From Bacillota bacterium (GTDB taxonomy: Bacteria > Bacillota > Negativicutes > Sporomusales > Sporomusaceae), in NCBI GenBank assembly GCA_017889705.1, contig JAGGAB010000021.1, forward strand, positions 1-64,000: 64,000 nt of DNA. Direction: 5' to 3'. Under the pieces are notes generated by a model. It ran no database searches. It was not told the origin of the DNA and worked only from the letters and a program-made list of their open reading frames with translations. Shown here piece by piece: positions 42,491 to 52,323 of this stretch. The position numbers and the translations under genes are program-made. Position 1 is the stretch's first letter; every line of letters starts with the position of its first letter.

Positions 42491-44143
42491 TTATTTCTTA
42501 TTATTTTTTTCGAAATTCTTGTAGCCGCCCGACAAATTAAACACCTGCTTGAATCCACAGTTAAGCAAGATATTTTGCGCTGCATTACCGGTAACTCCCT
42601 TATTACAGTAAGTAACTACCGGTACTTCTTTATCGATAGCCGCAAGCTCTTGCCTGATACTATCCTGCGGGATGTTTTTAGCGTCAGTTACATGGCCTGC
42701 TTGATATTGTTTGGCTACACGAGCATCAATAATCTGAATTTCTTCGCCAGTTTCTATTTTTTTCTTTAATTCTTCCGGCGTTATTAGATTACGCCCTGCT
42801 TTGAGCGCATTATCCAAAATCATTCCCGTATACATGACTGGATCTTTAGTAGTAGAAAACGGCGGCGCATAAGCCAGATCCAAATGGAATAAGTCTTCGG
42901 CTTTCCCCCCGAAAGTTATTGCTGTAACCAATACATCAATCCGTTTATCCACTCCGGCTTTACCGACAATCTGGGCTCCAAGCAGCTTGCCTGTCTTTTT
43001 ATCGGCAACTGCTTTAATAATCATGTCCTGTCCCCCAAAATACTCGGCCTTGTCAGGTTTTATATTATGACAGACAACTACCTCATAGCCCTCGCGTTTA
43101 GCTTCTTTTTCAGTAAGCCCAGTTTGCGCCACAGCCATGTCAAAAACCTTGAAAATGCCAGTACCCAACCCGCCCCGAAACTCCAAACTGCCATCGGTAA
43201 TCTGATCGCCGGCAACACGGCCCATCTTGTTGGCAGTTGACCCGAGCGGTCGATAGAATGGCTTGCCGGTTATAAGGGAATAGCTTTCTACACAGTCACC
43301 ACAAGCATAGATATCAGGAAAGTTGGTTTGCATCTTGGTATTGACGGCAATGGCTCCGGTTGCACCAATTGCTATGCCAACCGCCCTTGCCAGCTCTACG
43401 TTCGGCTTAACACCTACTGCCATTACCACAAGGCCTACAGCCAGCTCTTGGCCGCTTTTCAGTATGACGGTATCGACCTCTTGACTTCCTGCCATACGAA
43501 CAACAGAGTCATTAACAATGACGGTAATCCCTTTTTCTTTAAGGTAGTCTTGCACATAGACCGCAACATCTTCATCCAGCACAGGCATAACATGCGCCGC
43601 CAGCTCGACAATAGTAACCGTAATGCCCCGTGCTGCTAAATTTTCCGCCATCTCCAGGCCAATAAATCCCGAACCAATAATAACTGCTGTGTCTGGCTTT
43701 GCAGTAAGCACATGTTTACGGATACTATCAGCACTGACAACATTACGCAGCGAAAACACATTGGCTTTGCTGCTGCCCTCAATCGGCAAAACAACGGCTT
43801 GCGCGCCTGTTGCGATAACCAATCGGTCATAGCTTTCCGCAAATACTTGGCCGCTAATTAAATTTTTAACCGTAAGCACTTTAGTTTGAGGCTGAATTTC
43901 CAATACACAGTGTTTTGTGTACACGTCAACATTGTATTTTTGCTTAAAAAAGTTTGCATCGCGTGGAACCAGTTGCTCTCGCTCTTCAATCTCCGGTCCG
44001 ATATAATAGGGCAAACCACAGCTGGAATACGAAATATCTTCATCAGCGTCAAATACTTTTATCTCTGCTTCTTCATTATTCCGTCTGGCCTTGGCAGCGG
44101 CCGAAGTGCCTGCGGCCACACTGCCGATTATTACGATTTTCAT
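42491..44143 (-). CDS. CoA-disulfide reductase fused to a rhodanese domain
   Basis: A 550-aa flavoprotein. FAD motif IIGSVAAGTSAAAKARR, active cysteine in SYSSCGLPYY, NAD-binding VIIGSGFIGLEMAENLA, second FAD motif IYACGDCVES. The C-terminal rhodanese domain (about 455-550) has active cysteine in TYCNKGVTG. CoADR-Rhd enzymes reduce CoA disulfides, CoA persulfides or polysulfides with NAD(P)H; this links to the sulfur genes nearby. The ATG at 44143 follows GAGGGGG by 9 bp. Confidence 0.94.
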   Translation of the reverse strand: MKIVIIGSVAAGTSAAAKARRNNEEAEIKVFDADEDISYSSCGLPYYIGPEIEEREQLVPRDANFFKQKYNVDVYTKHCVLEIQPQTKVLTVKNLISGQVFAESYDRLVIATGAQAVVLPIEGSSKANVFSLRNVVSADSIRKHVLTAKPDTAVIIGSGFIGLEMAENLAARGITVTIVELAAHVMPVLDEDVAVYVQDYLKEKGITVIVNDSVVRMAGSQEVDTVILKSGQELAVGLVVMAVGVKPNVELARAVGIAIGATGAIAVNTKMQTNFPDIYACGDCVESYSLITGKPFYRPLGSTANKMGRVAGDQITDGSLEFRGGLGTGIFKVFDMAVAQTGLTEKEAKREGYEVVVCHNIKPDKAEYFGGQDMIIKAVADKKTGKLLGAQIVGKAGVDKRIDVLVTAITFGGKAEDLFHLDLAYAPPFSTTKDPVMYTGMILDNALKAGRNLITPEELKKKIETGEEIQIIDARVAKQYQAGHVTDAKNIPQDSIRQELAAIDKEVPVVTYCNKGVTGNAAQNILLNCGFKQVFNLSGGYKNFEKNNKK

Positions 44144-44275
44144 ATCGTAAATCCCCCTCATTTAACATATGCCGAGCTTGTCCTGTAGATTAAGAGGTTA
44201 TACAATAATTAGTTTGTATTCCTAAGAAGTATGCCATGACAAACTAGTATTATCAACACGTAACTAAAACTCATC

Positions 44276-44304
44276 CTTAAAACCGGGACAGATAACCTGT
44301 CCCC
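44276..44304 (-). terminator. Terminator of the dioxygenase operon
   Basis: Stem GGGACAG / CTGTCCC followed on the minus strand by GGTTTTAAGG. T run short. Confidence 0.65.
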
Positions 44305-44315
44305 CTTGTCCCAAT

Positions 44316-45098
44316 TTATGTGAACAAGTAACAGGTCATGGATATCGAACCCAGGGTGCGGTAATCATTAACGACTGTCAGTTTGTCCGCTGGTGTTGAC
44401 GCCCCTAACACATATAGGAGCGGGTAAAAATGTTCGGGTGTGACAAACGCCAAATCGGCAGATACGCCTGCTGACTGATGCTGAATAACCTCCTGATATT
44501 GTCTGGCACTTATTTTTTCTTTAATATAGTGATCAAATTCATCTGCCCAGGGATACCCGCCAGCCATCCCCCAGCTTATGCGGGACAAATTATGTACAAT
44601 ATTACCGCTGCCCAAAAGGAGTACACCTTGTTCCCGTAGCGCCCTTATTTCCTGCCCAATTTGAAAATGGCTTTCCGCGCTGGCATTACGATCTACACTA
44701 AGCTGATAAACCGGAATATCTGCCGCTGGATACATCTTATGCAGCACCGACCAGGTACCATGGTCAATTCCCCAGCTATTGTCAATCTGCACGTCCCTAC
44801 TTATCAGCTTCTTAGTCAAATGAGCCAGTTCCGGCGCGCCAGGAGCATGGTACGTCACCTGATACAGTTCTTCCGGAAAACCATACATATCATAAATGGT
44901 TTCCGGGTTTACCGCATCGTTAATCCGACTGCCTTTTGTGTACCAGTGTGCCGATATAGCCAATACAGCCTCAGGTTTAGGAAACTTCCGGGCTAGTTCT
45001 TCCCACCCTTTAGTGTAGGTATTATCTTCAATGGCATTCATCGGCGACCCATGACCGACAAACAAAGCCGGCATTCTTTTCGCTTTATCTGTCATCAT
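44316..45098 (-). CDS. DODA-type extradiol dioxygenase
   Basis: A protein of about 260 aa in the LigB/DODA class III extradiol family. Metal-site histidines lie in FVGHGSPMNA, ISAHWYT and LGSGNIVHNL, with a further conserved DHGTWSVL. E. coli YgiD cleaves DOPA with oxygen. In an anaerobe the physiological reaction is uncertain. I use the ATG at 45098; a GTG at 45116 is possible but overlaps the upstream gene, which ends 4 bp before this ATG. Confidence 0.88.
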   Translation of the reverse strand: MMTDKAKRMPALFVGHGSPMNAIEDNTYTKGWEELARKFPKPEAVLAISAHWYTKGSRINDAVNPETIYDMYGFPEELYQVTYHAPGAPELAHLTKKLISRDVQIDNSWGIDHGTWSVLHKMYPAADIPVYQLSVDRNASAESHFQIGQEIRALREQGVLLLGSGNIVHNLSRISWGMAGGYPWADEFDHYIKEKISARQYQEVIQHQSAGVSADLAFVTPEHFYPLLYVLGASTPADKLTVVNDYRTLGSISMTCYLFT

Positions 45099-45102
45099 CT
45101 TA

Positions 45103-45327
45103 CTACTTGCCGCCACTACCGCGCTTTAATTCCTGTTCAGTCAAGGTGTCGACAATTGCAGTCAAAAGCTGATCTTCTGCTTGGCAGCTCTGTTTATAAT
45201 ACCAATCGCGGACCATCTTATCAATCTCTTCGTCACTGCCTTTTACCTGAAACGGATAAATGGCAATCAACTTTTTCGACACCTTTTCCCGCAAACCAAC
45301 TTTTCCTGCCTGTTCAAATTTGCCCAT
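45103..45327 (-). CDS. Small protein of unknown function
   Basis: A 74-aa helical, charged protein (begins MGKFEQAGKVGLREKVSKK, ends GSGGK) with one cysteine. No family recognised. TAGGAGG precedes the ATG. It overlaps closely with the dioxygenase gene, so the two are one transcript. Confidence 0.65.
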   Translation of the reverse strand: MGKFEQAGKVGLREKVSKKLIAIYPFQVKGSDEEIDKMVRDWYYKQSCQAEDQLLTAIVDTLTEQELKRGSGGK

Positions 45328-45454
45328 TTCAGAATACCTCCTAAAATATAGTATACGTTTTCTTAGCTTACAATAATTTTACCACGAAAGCCTTATTAAA
45401 TAACAGTGTTTGTTATTTAAATCTAATTAGTATTACTCATATTGCCGATCACAT

Positions 45455-45501
45455 ATAAAAATTGAGTAGGAGAAAGCGCTTCACGTCTCCCCTACTCAAT
45501 T
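45455..45501 (-). terminator. Terminator of the soluble chemoreceptor gene
   Basis: Arms AATTGAGTAGG / CCTACTCAATT extended by GAG/CTC, followed on the minus strand by TTTTTATAT. Confidence 0.75.
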
Positions 45502-45572
45502 GATTTCCCATGATAACTACTTATTCTGACTACTGCCAAAGTAATACGAGAATCCCAAGGCAACGTTTTTCG

Positions 45573-46415
45573 CTATGCATCAAATAATGCATCAGACAGC
45601 CTATCAATTTCTTCTGCCATCATATTTATCTGTTCAACTTCTTTAGCAACTTCCGTTATTGCTGTAGCTACCTGACCGATCATGTTTTCAATATTGACAA
45701 CCTGCCGGTAGTTCTCCTCGCTGCCGCTTTGTATCATACTAATGACCGCTCCTACCTTCTTCACAGATTGCTCGCAGGTAGTCGCCAAATTTCTGATTTC
45801 AGTTGCAACTACTGCGAAAGTCTTTCCTTGTTCGCCTACCCTAGCAGCCTCGATTGCTGCGTTTAGGCCTAGCAAGTTGGTCTGCGTAGATATGTTTTTA
45901 ATTATTTCCAGAACTTCACCGGTTTCTTGTACATGTTCCATCGATTGAGTTACTTTTCTGGCAGAAGTATTGCTAATTGCGGCAATTTCCTGCGCTTGTG
46001 CCGATATTTCTTCAGAAGTGCTTGCCAGAACGGCAATGCTGTTTGCCAGCCTGCTGGCCATGTTTTTCAAGCCTTCCTGCCGGTCAATCGGTTCTGCTAC
46101 CGACAAACAGCCAATTACTTCACCGGCTTGATTATGAATTGGATAAGCATAAGCAAGGTATGGAACGCCAAATACGGCTTTGTCGCCCCGAACAACCACT
46201 CTACGGTTTTCTGTTATGGCGATAAATACAGAGGTTCCCGGTTTTAAGGGAGAGCCGGGCTCAATATTGAGGTTTATTTTTTTGCTGGGCTTTGTCAATA
46301 AATACTTTTCCCGGTCAGTTACCGCAACACAGTAATCGTTCGGCAACAACTCAGTCAAGATAGGCGCTACCTGTTCATAACATGTTAAAAGTTCACTGGC
46401 TGTCATATTGTTCAT
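45573..46415 (-). CDS. Short soluble methyl-accepting chemotaxis protein
   Basis: A 280-aa chemoreceptor-like protein without membrane segments. Residues about 1-120 form a small cytoplasmic sensor region ([19 protein letters not shown] and [11 protein letters not shown]). Residues about 125-280 form a short signalling hairpin with the tip [22 protein letters not shown] (split) and [15 protein letters not shown]. This architecture is common in Firmicutes. Role may be intracellular sensing; monocistronic. Confidence 0.9.
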   Translation of the reverse strand: MNNMTASELLTCYEQVAPILTELLPNDYCVAVTDREKYLLTKPSKKINLNIEPGSPLKPGTSVFIAITENRRVVVRGDKAVFGVPYLAYAYPIHNQAGEVIGCLSVAEPIDRQEGLKNMASRLANSIAVLASTSEEISAQAQEIAAISNTSARKVTQSMEHVQETGEVLEIIKNISTQTNLLGLNAAIEAARVGEQGKTFAVVATEIRNLATTCEQSVKKVGAVISMIQSGSEENYRQVVNIENMIGQVATAITEVAKEVEQINMMAEEIDRLSDALFDA

Positions 46416-46439
46416 TCCTTTACGTATATTTCACGCGGG

Positions 46440-46485
46440 CAAAAGCAGCAAATCCCCCAAGAGAGGACTTGCTGCTTTCTACAAC
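46440..46485 (-). terminator. Terminator of the atoDAE operon
   Basis: Arms AAAGCAGCAA / TTGCTGCTTT with an inner TCC/GGA pairing and a short T run on the minus strand. Confidence 0.75.
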
Positions 46486-46512
46486 TAAGCACAGTATACC
46501 AGCGAAGTACTT

Positions 46513-47847
46513 TTAGTGTGGTATTAAAAGAATTCCTGCGATAGCAACTATATTGCCAATAATAAACAGCAGAACCGAAAATCCCATCAGGTCACGTAGA
46601 CTCATATTGGCAATGGCCAAAAGCGGCAATGCCCAGAAAGGGCATACAATGTTCCAGATACTTTCGCCCCAGGCAACACCCATAGCAACTTTCCACGGCT
46701 CTACACCCAGGGTTGCGGCAGCCGGCAGCATAAACGGCGCCTGAACCACCCAGTGTCCGCCAGCCGAAGGAACAAAGATACTGATAATCAGCGATGAGAA
46801 ATAACAAGCTACCTCGAAAGTCTGATAAGTAGAAATACCCAACAACCAATCTGAGATAACATTAACCAATCCGCTACCATGCATAATTCCCATTATGCCT
46901 GCATAAAACGGGAACTGTAAAATAATCCCGCTTGCCGTAGCAGTACCTTTTGAAATTGCTTTTGCATAATTGATTAAAGTCCCATGAGCCAGTATTCCCA
47001 ACACAATAAACATAAAAATCAAAATATTTACATTAAGATTAAAGCCGTTTTTCATGAAGTACATGCCCAGATAAACAAGCCCGGCTAAGCCTAAGGTATA
47101 ATTTAAAAACCGGCTGTTATCCATTTTATCGGCCAGGAAGGTCTCAACCAAAGTGGTCGCTGCCGCATCTACTTTTTCATCTTCCAGCTTGGAAATATCA
47201 GGAACTACTATATCTTCCTTACGTTTAGGGAGCATCAAAACACAAACAAACGGAATGATAATGGCCAACGTGCACGTAATCAAAAGCGCTTGAGGATGGA
47301 AAATAGTCTGAGTTAATGGAACCAGTCCCATTTGGCTTTCCAGGAAGTGTCCCTTGGTGTTAATTACAAGCGGAACAGAAGCTGACAAGCCTCCATGGGT
47401 AATAATAATACCGGAAAATGCCGCTGTTACAAGAACACGGAAATCGGTATCTCTGTGCTGTTTTGCGGCTTCTCTTGCCAGAAATCCTCCGGCAATCAGG
47501 CCTAAGCCCCAGTTAAGATAATACAGAGCCATTGATGAAAAACCGATGAAAAGTATTGTTTGGGTTGGAGTCTTAGGGATCAATACAATTTTTTGCAGAA
47601 ACTTTCTTACTATATTTGCAGAAGCTAATGCATAGCCGGTTATCAATACCAATGACATCTGCATAGCAAACGCTAAAATATCAAAGAAACCTTTACCCCA
47701 ATACCCGATAACGTCTACCGGGGACTTTTGGGTCACAATTACTGCCATTGCGCCTACAAACAGAGTGATAACCCATACAATTGTAAACGGATCAGGCAAA
47801 TACCTTTGCATCAAATTCACGAAGAACATGAGCACACGGTTAATCAT
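46513..47847 (-). CDS. atoE: Short-chain fatty acid transporter AtoE
   Basis: A 444-aa membrane protein with about 12 TM segments. The N-terminal LMQRYLPDPFTIVWVITLFVG (in part) and the C-terminal FVPSAGGHWVVQAPF and GVAWGESIWNIVCPFWALP (in part) are AtoE hallmarks. It moves short-chain fatty acids such as butyrate or acetoacetate. The ATG at 47847 is chosen over a GTG two codons upstream. Last gene of a three-gene operon with the CoA-transferase. Confidence 0.92.
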   Translation of the reverse strand: MINRVLMFFVNLMQRYLPDPFTIVWVITLFVGAMAVIVTQKSPVDVIGYWGKGFFDILAFAMQMSLVLITGYALASANIVRKFLQKIVLIPKTPTQTILFIGFSSMALYYLNWGLGLIAGGFLAREAAKQHRDTDFRVLVTAAFSGIIITHGGLSASVPLVINTKGHFLESQMGLVPLTQTIFHPQALLITCTLAIIIPFVCVLMLPKRKEDIVVPDISKLEDEKVDAAATTLVETFLADKMDNSRFLNYTLGLAGLVYLGMYFMKNGFNLNVNILIFMFIVLGILAHGTLINYAKAISKGTATASGIILQFPFYAGIMGIMHGSGLVNVISDWLLGISTYQTFEVACYFSSLIISIFVPSAGGHWVVQAPFMLPAAATLGVEPWKVAMGVAWGESIWNIVCPFWALPLLAIANMSLRDLMGFSVLLFIIGNIVAIAGILLIPH

Positions 47848-47899
47848 TCTCACACATCCATTCTTTCTTTTATATTTATACTCACATTTGCATAATTAC

Positions 47900-48547
47900 T
47901 TAAACTGTCATTTTCTTCACGTCAGGAGAAACTGCATAATCGGCCTCAGTAGCTTCTCTGATCATCTGCTCAGTAACATTAGGAGCCAGTTCGGTCAGCA
48001 CTAATCCTTGTTTTGTTACCTCGAATACACATAAATCCGTAATAATTAAATCCACTTCATGAGAAGCCGTCAAAGGCAAATTGCATTTTTTCATGATTTT
48101 GGGCACTCCGCCTTTGCCAACATGCTCCATAGCGACAATAACTCGTTTAGCTCCTACAACAAGATCCATTGCACCGCCCATGCCCGGGACAATTTTACCC
48201 GGCACCATCCAGTTGGCTAAGTTTCCTTCCTGATCCACTTCCAAAGCGCCTAGAACCGTAGCATCCAAATGGCCGCCACGTACGATGGTAAACGACATAG
48301 CACTATCAAACATTGAACCGCCAGGCAAAACACCGGCTGCTTGTCCACCGGCATTGGCTAGATCAGGATCTGGATTCTCTTCTACCGGGCCAAGACCGAT
48401 AAATCCATTCTCTGAATGCAATATAACTCTTTTGTCACTAGGTATATGATTCGCGACAAGTGTAGGTATACCTATTCCTAAGTTAACTACATCTCCGTCT
48501 TTAAGTTCTTGCGCAACTCTTTTCGCAATAAGAGTTCTGCTTTCCAT
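47900..48547 (-). CDS. atoA: Acetate/acetoacetate CoA-transferase, beta subunit
   Basis: A 215-aa family I CoA-transferase subunit carrying the catalytic glutamate in HSENGFIGLGP. Other motifs: VNLGIGIPTLVANHI and LGALEVDQEGNLANWMVPG. With AtoD it swaps CoA between acetyl- or butyryl-CoA and acetoacetate or butyrate. GAGGGGG precedes the ATG by 6 bp. It is 15 bp after atoD. Confidence 0.93.
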   Translation of the reverse strand: MESRTLIAKRVAQELKDGDVVNLGIGIPTLVANHIPSDKRVILHSENGFIGLGPVEENPDPDLANAGGQAAGVLPGGSMFDSAMSFTIVRGGHLDATVLGALEVDQEGNLANWMVPGKIVPGMGGAMDLVVGAKRVIVAMEHVGKGGVPKIMKKCNLPLTASHEVDLIITDLCVFEVTKQGLVLTELAPNVTEQMIREATEADYAVSPDVKKMTV

Positions 48548-48562
48548 CACAATCCCCCTCGT

Positions 48563-49210
48563 TTAGGCTTGAATAAGAGCATCTACAAAAATTCCAGGCA
48601 CCATAACTTCATCCGGATCTATTTCACCGGTAGGCACGATATTTTCCACTTCAGCAATTACATAATCAGCAGCTGTTGCCATTTGTGGATTGAAGTTTCT
48701 TGTTGACCTTCTAAATATCAGATTACCCTCCAGATCTGCTTTGTGTGCCTTAATTAATGCAATATCGGCTCTAAGGGGTTTTTCTAACAGAAAGGTACGC
48801 CCGTCTACATCCACGGTAGTTTTTCCCTCAGCAACAACGGTTCCTACACCGGTAGGAGTAAGCACTCCACCGAGTCCGGCTCCGCCGGATCGAATCCGTT
48901 CAATTAGCGTTCCTTGCGGTGATAATTCGACTTCCAGCTCGTTAGCGTTCATCTGACGACCAGTTTCGGAATTAGTTCCAACATGAGATACAATTACTTT
49001 TTTTGCTTGTCGATTAACAATTAATTTGCCAATACCACGATCTGGATAGCCTGTATCGTTTGCGATTACCGTGAGGTTTTTATACCCTCTATCTACTATT
49101 GCGTCAACTAAACGGGTTGGTGTTCCATTTACCAAAAATCCGCCAATCATGAGTACTGCCGAATCTTTGATCTTGTCTGCCGCTTGCTCTAAACTAATTA
49201 CCTTTGACAT
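48563..49210 (-). CDS. atoD: Acetate/acetoacetate CoA-transferase, alpha subunit
   Basis: A 215-aa family I CoA-transferase alpha subunit: the glycine-rich LMIGGFLVNGTPTRLVDAIV, SHVGTN, ELSPQGTLIERIRSGGAGLGG (split) and ADIALIKAHKADLEGNL. First gene of atoDAE, behind a near-perfect sigma-54 promoter. GGGGGAAAT precedes the ATG. Confidence 0.93.
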   Translation of the reverse strand: MSKVISLEQAADKIKDSAVLMIGGFLVNGTPTRLVDAIVDRGYKNLTVIANDTGYPDRGIGKLIVNRQAKKVIVSHVGTNSETGRQMNANELEVELSPQGTLIERIRSGGAGLGGVLTPTGVGTVVAEGKTTVDVDGRTFLLEKPLRADIALIKAHKADLEGNLIFRRSTRNFNPQMATAADYVIAEVENIVPTGEIDPDEVMVPGIFVDALIQA

Positions 49211-49263
49211 TATTTCCCCCTCAGCTTCAGGATTTAGCCTTCAACACCCACGCTAATTTAATT

Positions 49264-49280
49264 TGCAAGAACTGTGCCAA
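49264..49280 (-). promoter_or_regulatory. Sigma-54 promoter of atoDAE
   Basis: On the minus strand TTGGCAC-AGTTC-TTGCA: consensus -24 (TGGCAC) and -12 (TTGCA) with the exact GG-N10-GC spacing. It is about 55 bp before atoD. Confidence 0.88.
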
Positions 49281-49331
49281 TACAAAAATCAAAGTCAGTT
49301 ATTAAAAGACTCTGTCAATTCAACCGTCCAT

Positions 49332-49347
49332 GATGAAATTTTTCATC
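49332..49347. promoter_or_regulatory. Activator site upstream of the atoDAE promoter
   Basis: Palindrome GATGAAATTTTTCATC. It starts 53 bp upstream of the -24 TGG, the same distance as the matching site before the butyryl-CoA dehydrogenase operon. Probable binding site for the adjacent sigma-54 activator. Confidence 0.65.
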
Positions 49348-49390
49348 GTATAATTTATAGAATTATCTGTAAAATATAGATTTTTCCGTT

Positions 49391-49448
49391 AGTTTTAAAA
49401 GATGAAAAAACGCATCAGCTATGATGCGTTTTTTCATCTTTTAAAACT
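49391..49448 (-). terminator. 27-bp perfect hairpin at the activator gene end
   Basis: A perfect 27-bp inverted repeat with a 4-nt loop. The 3' half encodes the last codons of the activator and the stop lies at the loop. T runs within the stem make it a likely terminator for both strands. It also contains two GATG-N8-CATC words (49401 and 49424). Confidence 0.8.
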
Positions 49449-50974
49449 ATTCCTAATTTTTTAGCCTTTTTCACTATGGTAGACTGGTCGACCATCAGTA
49501 CTTTGGCTACTTTTCGCGTACTTCCATATAGCGTCATTGCCTCTTCAATTGTCCGTTTCTCAATATTATTTACGATTTCTTTTAAGCCCATTTCCTTTAT
49601 TGCCGACTTCGTGGTGTAAGCTGGAACAACGTTTAGCAGCGCACCTAATTGCTCATTATTTACTACACCGCTTTGTTCTGAAATAATTACAAGTCTCTCA
49701 ATAATATTCTGTAATTCACGAATGTTTCCCGGCCAGAGATATTGCTGCATCATACCAAAGCCAATTTCATCGATAATTGTGTTCTTGACGTATTTTGCAT
49801 TATAAATTTCAAGAAAGTGGCAGGCCAACGGCTCAATATCCTTAACACGCGCCCTTAGTGGCGGTATATGGATAGGAAACACATTCAGCCGGTAGTACAA
49901 ATCTTCACGGAAACGGCCTTGTTTTACCAAATCCTTTAAGCCGCAATTTGTCGCTGACAGAATTCTTACATCAAGCCTAATCGGTTTAGTTCCTCCGATA
50001 CGAGTTACTTCCTTATGCTGTATCACTCTTAGCAGCTTGGATTGTAATTCCATGGGCATATCGCCGATTTCATCGAGCAAAATAGTTCCTTTATCCGCTA
50101 ATTCAAATAGCCCCGTTTTACCGGTACTGGTAGCACCGGTGAACGCGCCTTTAGCATAACCAAAAAGCTCTGCTTCTAATAAGTTAGCAGGAATAGCCGC
50201 ACAGTTTACTTTGATATAAGGGCCGTCTTTCCTGGCACTATTCACATAGATTTCATTAGCTACAACTTCCTTACCGGAACCAGTTTCTCCGGTTATCAGT
50301 ACAGTAACGTCAAGTCCTGCCACCTGTTGAATTTGCTTCATAACCTGCTGGGTTTCCGCGCTGGTTCCAATCATACTGTTATTCAACTGCAATTTACGAA
50401 GATGCTCAGCCTCTAACGCGCTTTTCACTTTGTCTTTTTCCACGGCTTTCATCTTGCGTTGCGAAACATCCAATTCACTTTTAATTTTCAGCAAATCGGT
50501 AATTTCTCTATCAATAACAACAACTTTCTTTACATTACCTTTTGCATCCAAAACGGGGCTGCCTGTGATTAGCATTTTGGTTCCGTTTCGCAGGCTTTCT
50601 CCCATGGCATTTACTTGCTTTTTGCTTTTAATTACTTCTGGAGTTACCGCATTCAGATATACTCCAGCGGCCACCAGCTCGTCAACGTACTTTCCAACCA
50701 CTTCTTCCGGCTTAATACCGGTAATTCTGGTATAGGCCTTATTAACATACAAGGTTTTACCCTCGCCGTCAGTAATATAAATTCCGTCATACAAATGATC
50801 GCCGATCTCACGAAAATCAGCCAGTTCACCTAAGATTTTTTGCAAACTGTCTGTAAACTCCCCTCGCAAGGAGCTATCCCATGTCCCTTTCTCGATTTTT
50901 TTTATTATGTCCCGCAATGCAATTTCACTGCTTACCATTGTACTTATCAATGCTCTCACGCCTCTATTCGCCAA
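49415..50974 (-). CDS. Sigma-54-dependent PAS activator
   Basis: An enhancer-binding protein of about 519 aa. A PAS domain (about 55-165; [20 protein letters not shown]) is followed by a coiled linker and an AAA+ domain with Walker A GETGSGKE, the sigma-54 contact loop GAFTGA, Walker [10 protein letters not shown] and an R-finger region. The C-terminal HTH ([20 protein letters not shown]) is of the TyrR/Fis type. The start is uncertain (TTG at 50974 or 50950, or ATG at 50938). It lies between two sigma-54 promoters and probably controls all three butyrate operons; the PAS domain may bind a pathway acid. Confidence 0.93.
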   Translation of the reverse strand: MANRGVRALISTMVSSEIALRDIIKKIEKGTWDSSLRGEFTDSLQKILGELADFREIGDHLYDGIYITDGEGKTLYVNKAYTRITGIKPEEVVGKYVDELVAAGVYLNAVTPEVIKSKKQVNAMGESLRNGTKMLITGSPVLDAKGNVKKVVVIDREITDLLKIKSELDVSQRKMKAVEKDKVKSALEAEHLRKLQLNNSMIGTSAETQQVMKQIQQVAGLDVTVLITGETGSGKEVVANEIYVNSARKDGPYIKVNCAAIPANLLEAELFGYAKGAFTGATSTGKTGLFELADKGTILLDEIGDMPMELQSKLLRVIQHKEVTRIGGTKPIRLDVRILSATNCGLKDLVKQGRFREDLYYRLNVFPIHIPPLRARVKDIEPLACHFLEIYNAKYVKNTIIDEIGFGMMQQYLWPGNIRELQNIIERLVIISEQSGVVNNEQLGALLNVVPAYTTKSAIKEMGLKEIVNNIEKRTIEEAMTLYGSTRKVAKVLMVDQSTIVKKAKKLGIVLKDEKTHHS

Positions 50975-51012
50975 ATTACTCTACCCAAATAATAGCCAAT
51001 AGCCATTCAAAT

Positions 51013-51035
51013 GTAAATAATCAAAATTTATTCAC
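51013..51035. promoter_or_regulatory. Imperfect inverted repeat upstream of the thiolase promoter
   Basis: GTAAATAA-N6-TTTATTCAC, 18 bp upstream of the -24 element. It does not match GATG-N8-CATC. It resembles a TyrR-type box only loosely. Confidence 0.25.
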
Positions 51036-51051
51036 TTCTTTGGTTTTGACT

Positions 51052-51068
51052 TTGGCATGAAAATTGCA
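51052..51068 (+). promoter_or_regulatory. Sigma-54 promoter of the thiolase-Kce operon
   Basis: TTGGCAT-GAAAA-TTGCA with exact GG-N10-GC spacing, about 50 bp upstream of the thiolase TTG start and 80 bp from the divergent activator gene. Confidence 0.85.
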
Positions 51069-51116
51069 ATAAGGTTAAGCGAGCCTTACAACAACCCCAC
51101 AAGGAGGATAAACACA

Positions 51117-52298
51117 TTGAAAGAAGTCGTTATCGCCGCTGCACTCCGCACCGCTATCGGTAGTTTCAACGGCACACTTGCACCCTTATCTGCCACCGAA
51201 CTCGGCAGTATCATTATCCGTTCTGCATTAGAAAAAGCTAATTTGTCACCATGTGATGTTGATGAAGTCATCATGGGCAATGTTCTCCAGGCAGGCCTAG
51301 GACAAAATCCCGCTCGCCAATCAGCGGTAAAATCCGGACTGCCAGTCGAAGTTCCCGCCTATACGATTAACAAAGTTTGCGGCTCAGGCTTAAAAGCTGT
51401 TAACTTAGCCACACAGTCCATCCTGGCCAACGATGCCGACATTGTCATCGCCGGCGGAATGGAGAGCATGACTAACGCTCCTTATGTTTTGGAAAACAAA
51501 GCCCGTTGGGGATACCGCATGGGAAACAGCAAGGTAGTTGATGTCATGATCCAAGACGGCCTATGGTGCGCTTTTAACGATTACCATATGGGTATCACCG
51601 CAGAAAATGTTGCCGCTAAATATGGTATTACCCGCGAAGCTCAAGATGAATTGGCTGCGCAGTCGCAAGCTAAAGCCATCGCCGCAATAGATAACGGCAC
51701 CTTTAAAAATGAAATTGTTCCTGTAACCATTAAAGGCAAAAAGGGCGACATCGTCTTTGATACCGATGAATTCCCGAAACGCGGCACGTCGCTAGAATCG
51801 CTGACTAAATTACGGACAGCCTTTAAAAAAGACGGTACCGTAACCGCCGGTAATGCTTCCGGCATTAATGACGGTGCTGCCGCACTTGTTGTTATGTCCG
51901 GTGAAAAAGCCAAAGCTCTAGGAATCAAGCCATTAGCGCGAATCATCGGCTATGGTTCAGGCGGCGTTGATCCTTCCATTATGGGAATGGGTCCGGTGCC
52001 TGCGGCACAAAAAGCTCTCGCCAAAGCAGGTCTGACAGTAGCTGATATTGATTTATTTGAGGCCAACGAAGCCTTTGCTGCTCAATTCCTGGCTGTTGGC
52101 AAAGAGTTAGGACTTCCCCAAGAAAAAATCAATGTTAACGGCGGCGCTACCGCTCTTGGACATCCGATTGGCGCCAGCGGTGCCCGCATCCTGGTAACAC
52201 TTCTCCACGCAATGCAACAGCGTCAAGCCAAGCGTGGCCTGGCTACCCTATGCATTGGCGGCGGCCAGGGCATAGCAACAATTGTTGAGTTAATTTAA
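51117..52298 (+). CDS. Acetyl-CoA acetyltransferase (thiolase)
   Basis: A 393-aa biosynthetic-type thiolase that interconverts two acetyl-CoA and acetoacetyl-CoA. Active cysteine lies in [12 protein letters not shown], the His in [15 protein letters not shown] and the second Cys in CIGGGQG. I place the start at the TTG at 51117 (TTG AAA GAA), 9 bp behind AAGGAGG; an upstream ATG overlaps the sigma-54 promoter and would precede transcription start. First gene of a three-gene plus-strand operon. Confidence 0.94.
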   Translation: MKEVVIAAALRTAIGSFNGTLAPLSATELGSIIIRSALEKANLSPCDVDEVIMGNVLQAGLGQNPARQSAVKSGLPVEVPAYTINKVCGSGLKAVNLATQSILANDADIVIAGGMESMTNAPYVLENKARWGYRMGNSKVVDVMIQDGLWCAFNDYHMGITAENVAAKYGITREAQDELAAQSQAKAIAAIDNGTFKNEIVPVTIKGKKGDIVFDTDEFPKRGTSLESLTKLRTAFKKDGTVTAGNASGINDGAAALVVMSGEKAKALGIKPLARIIGYGSGGVDPSIMGMGPVPAAQKALAKAGLTVADIDLFEANEAFAAQFLAVGKELGLPQEKINVNGGATALGHPIGASGARILVTLLHAMQQRQAKRGLATLCIGGGQGIATIVELI

Positions 52299-52323
52299 TT
52301 TATTTTATGAGGTGAATGCAATT

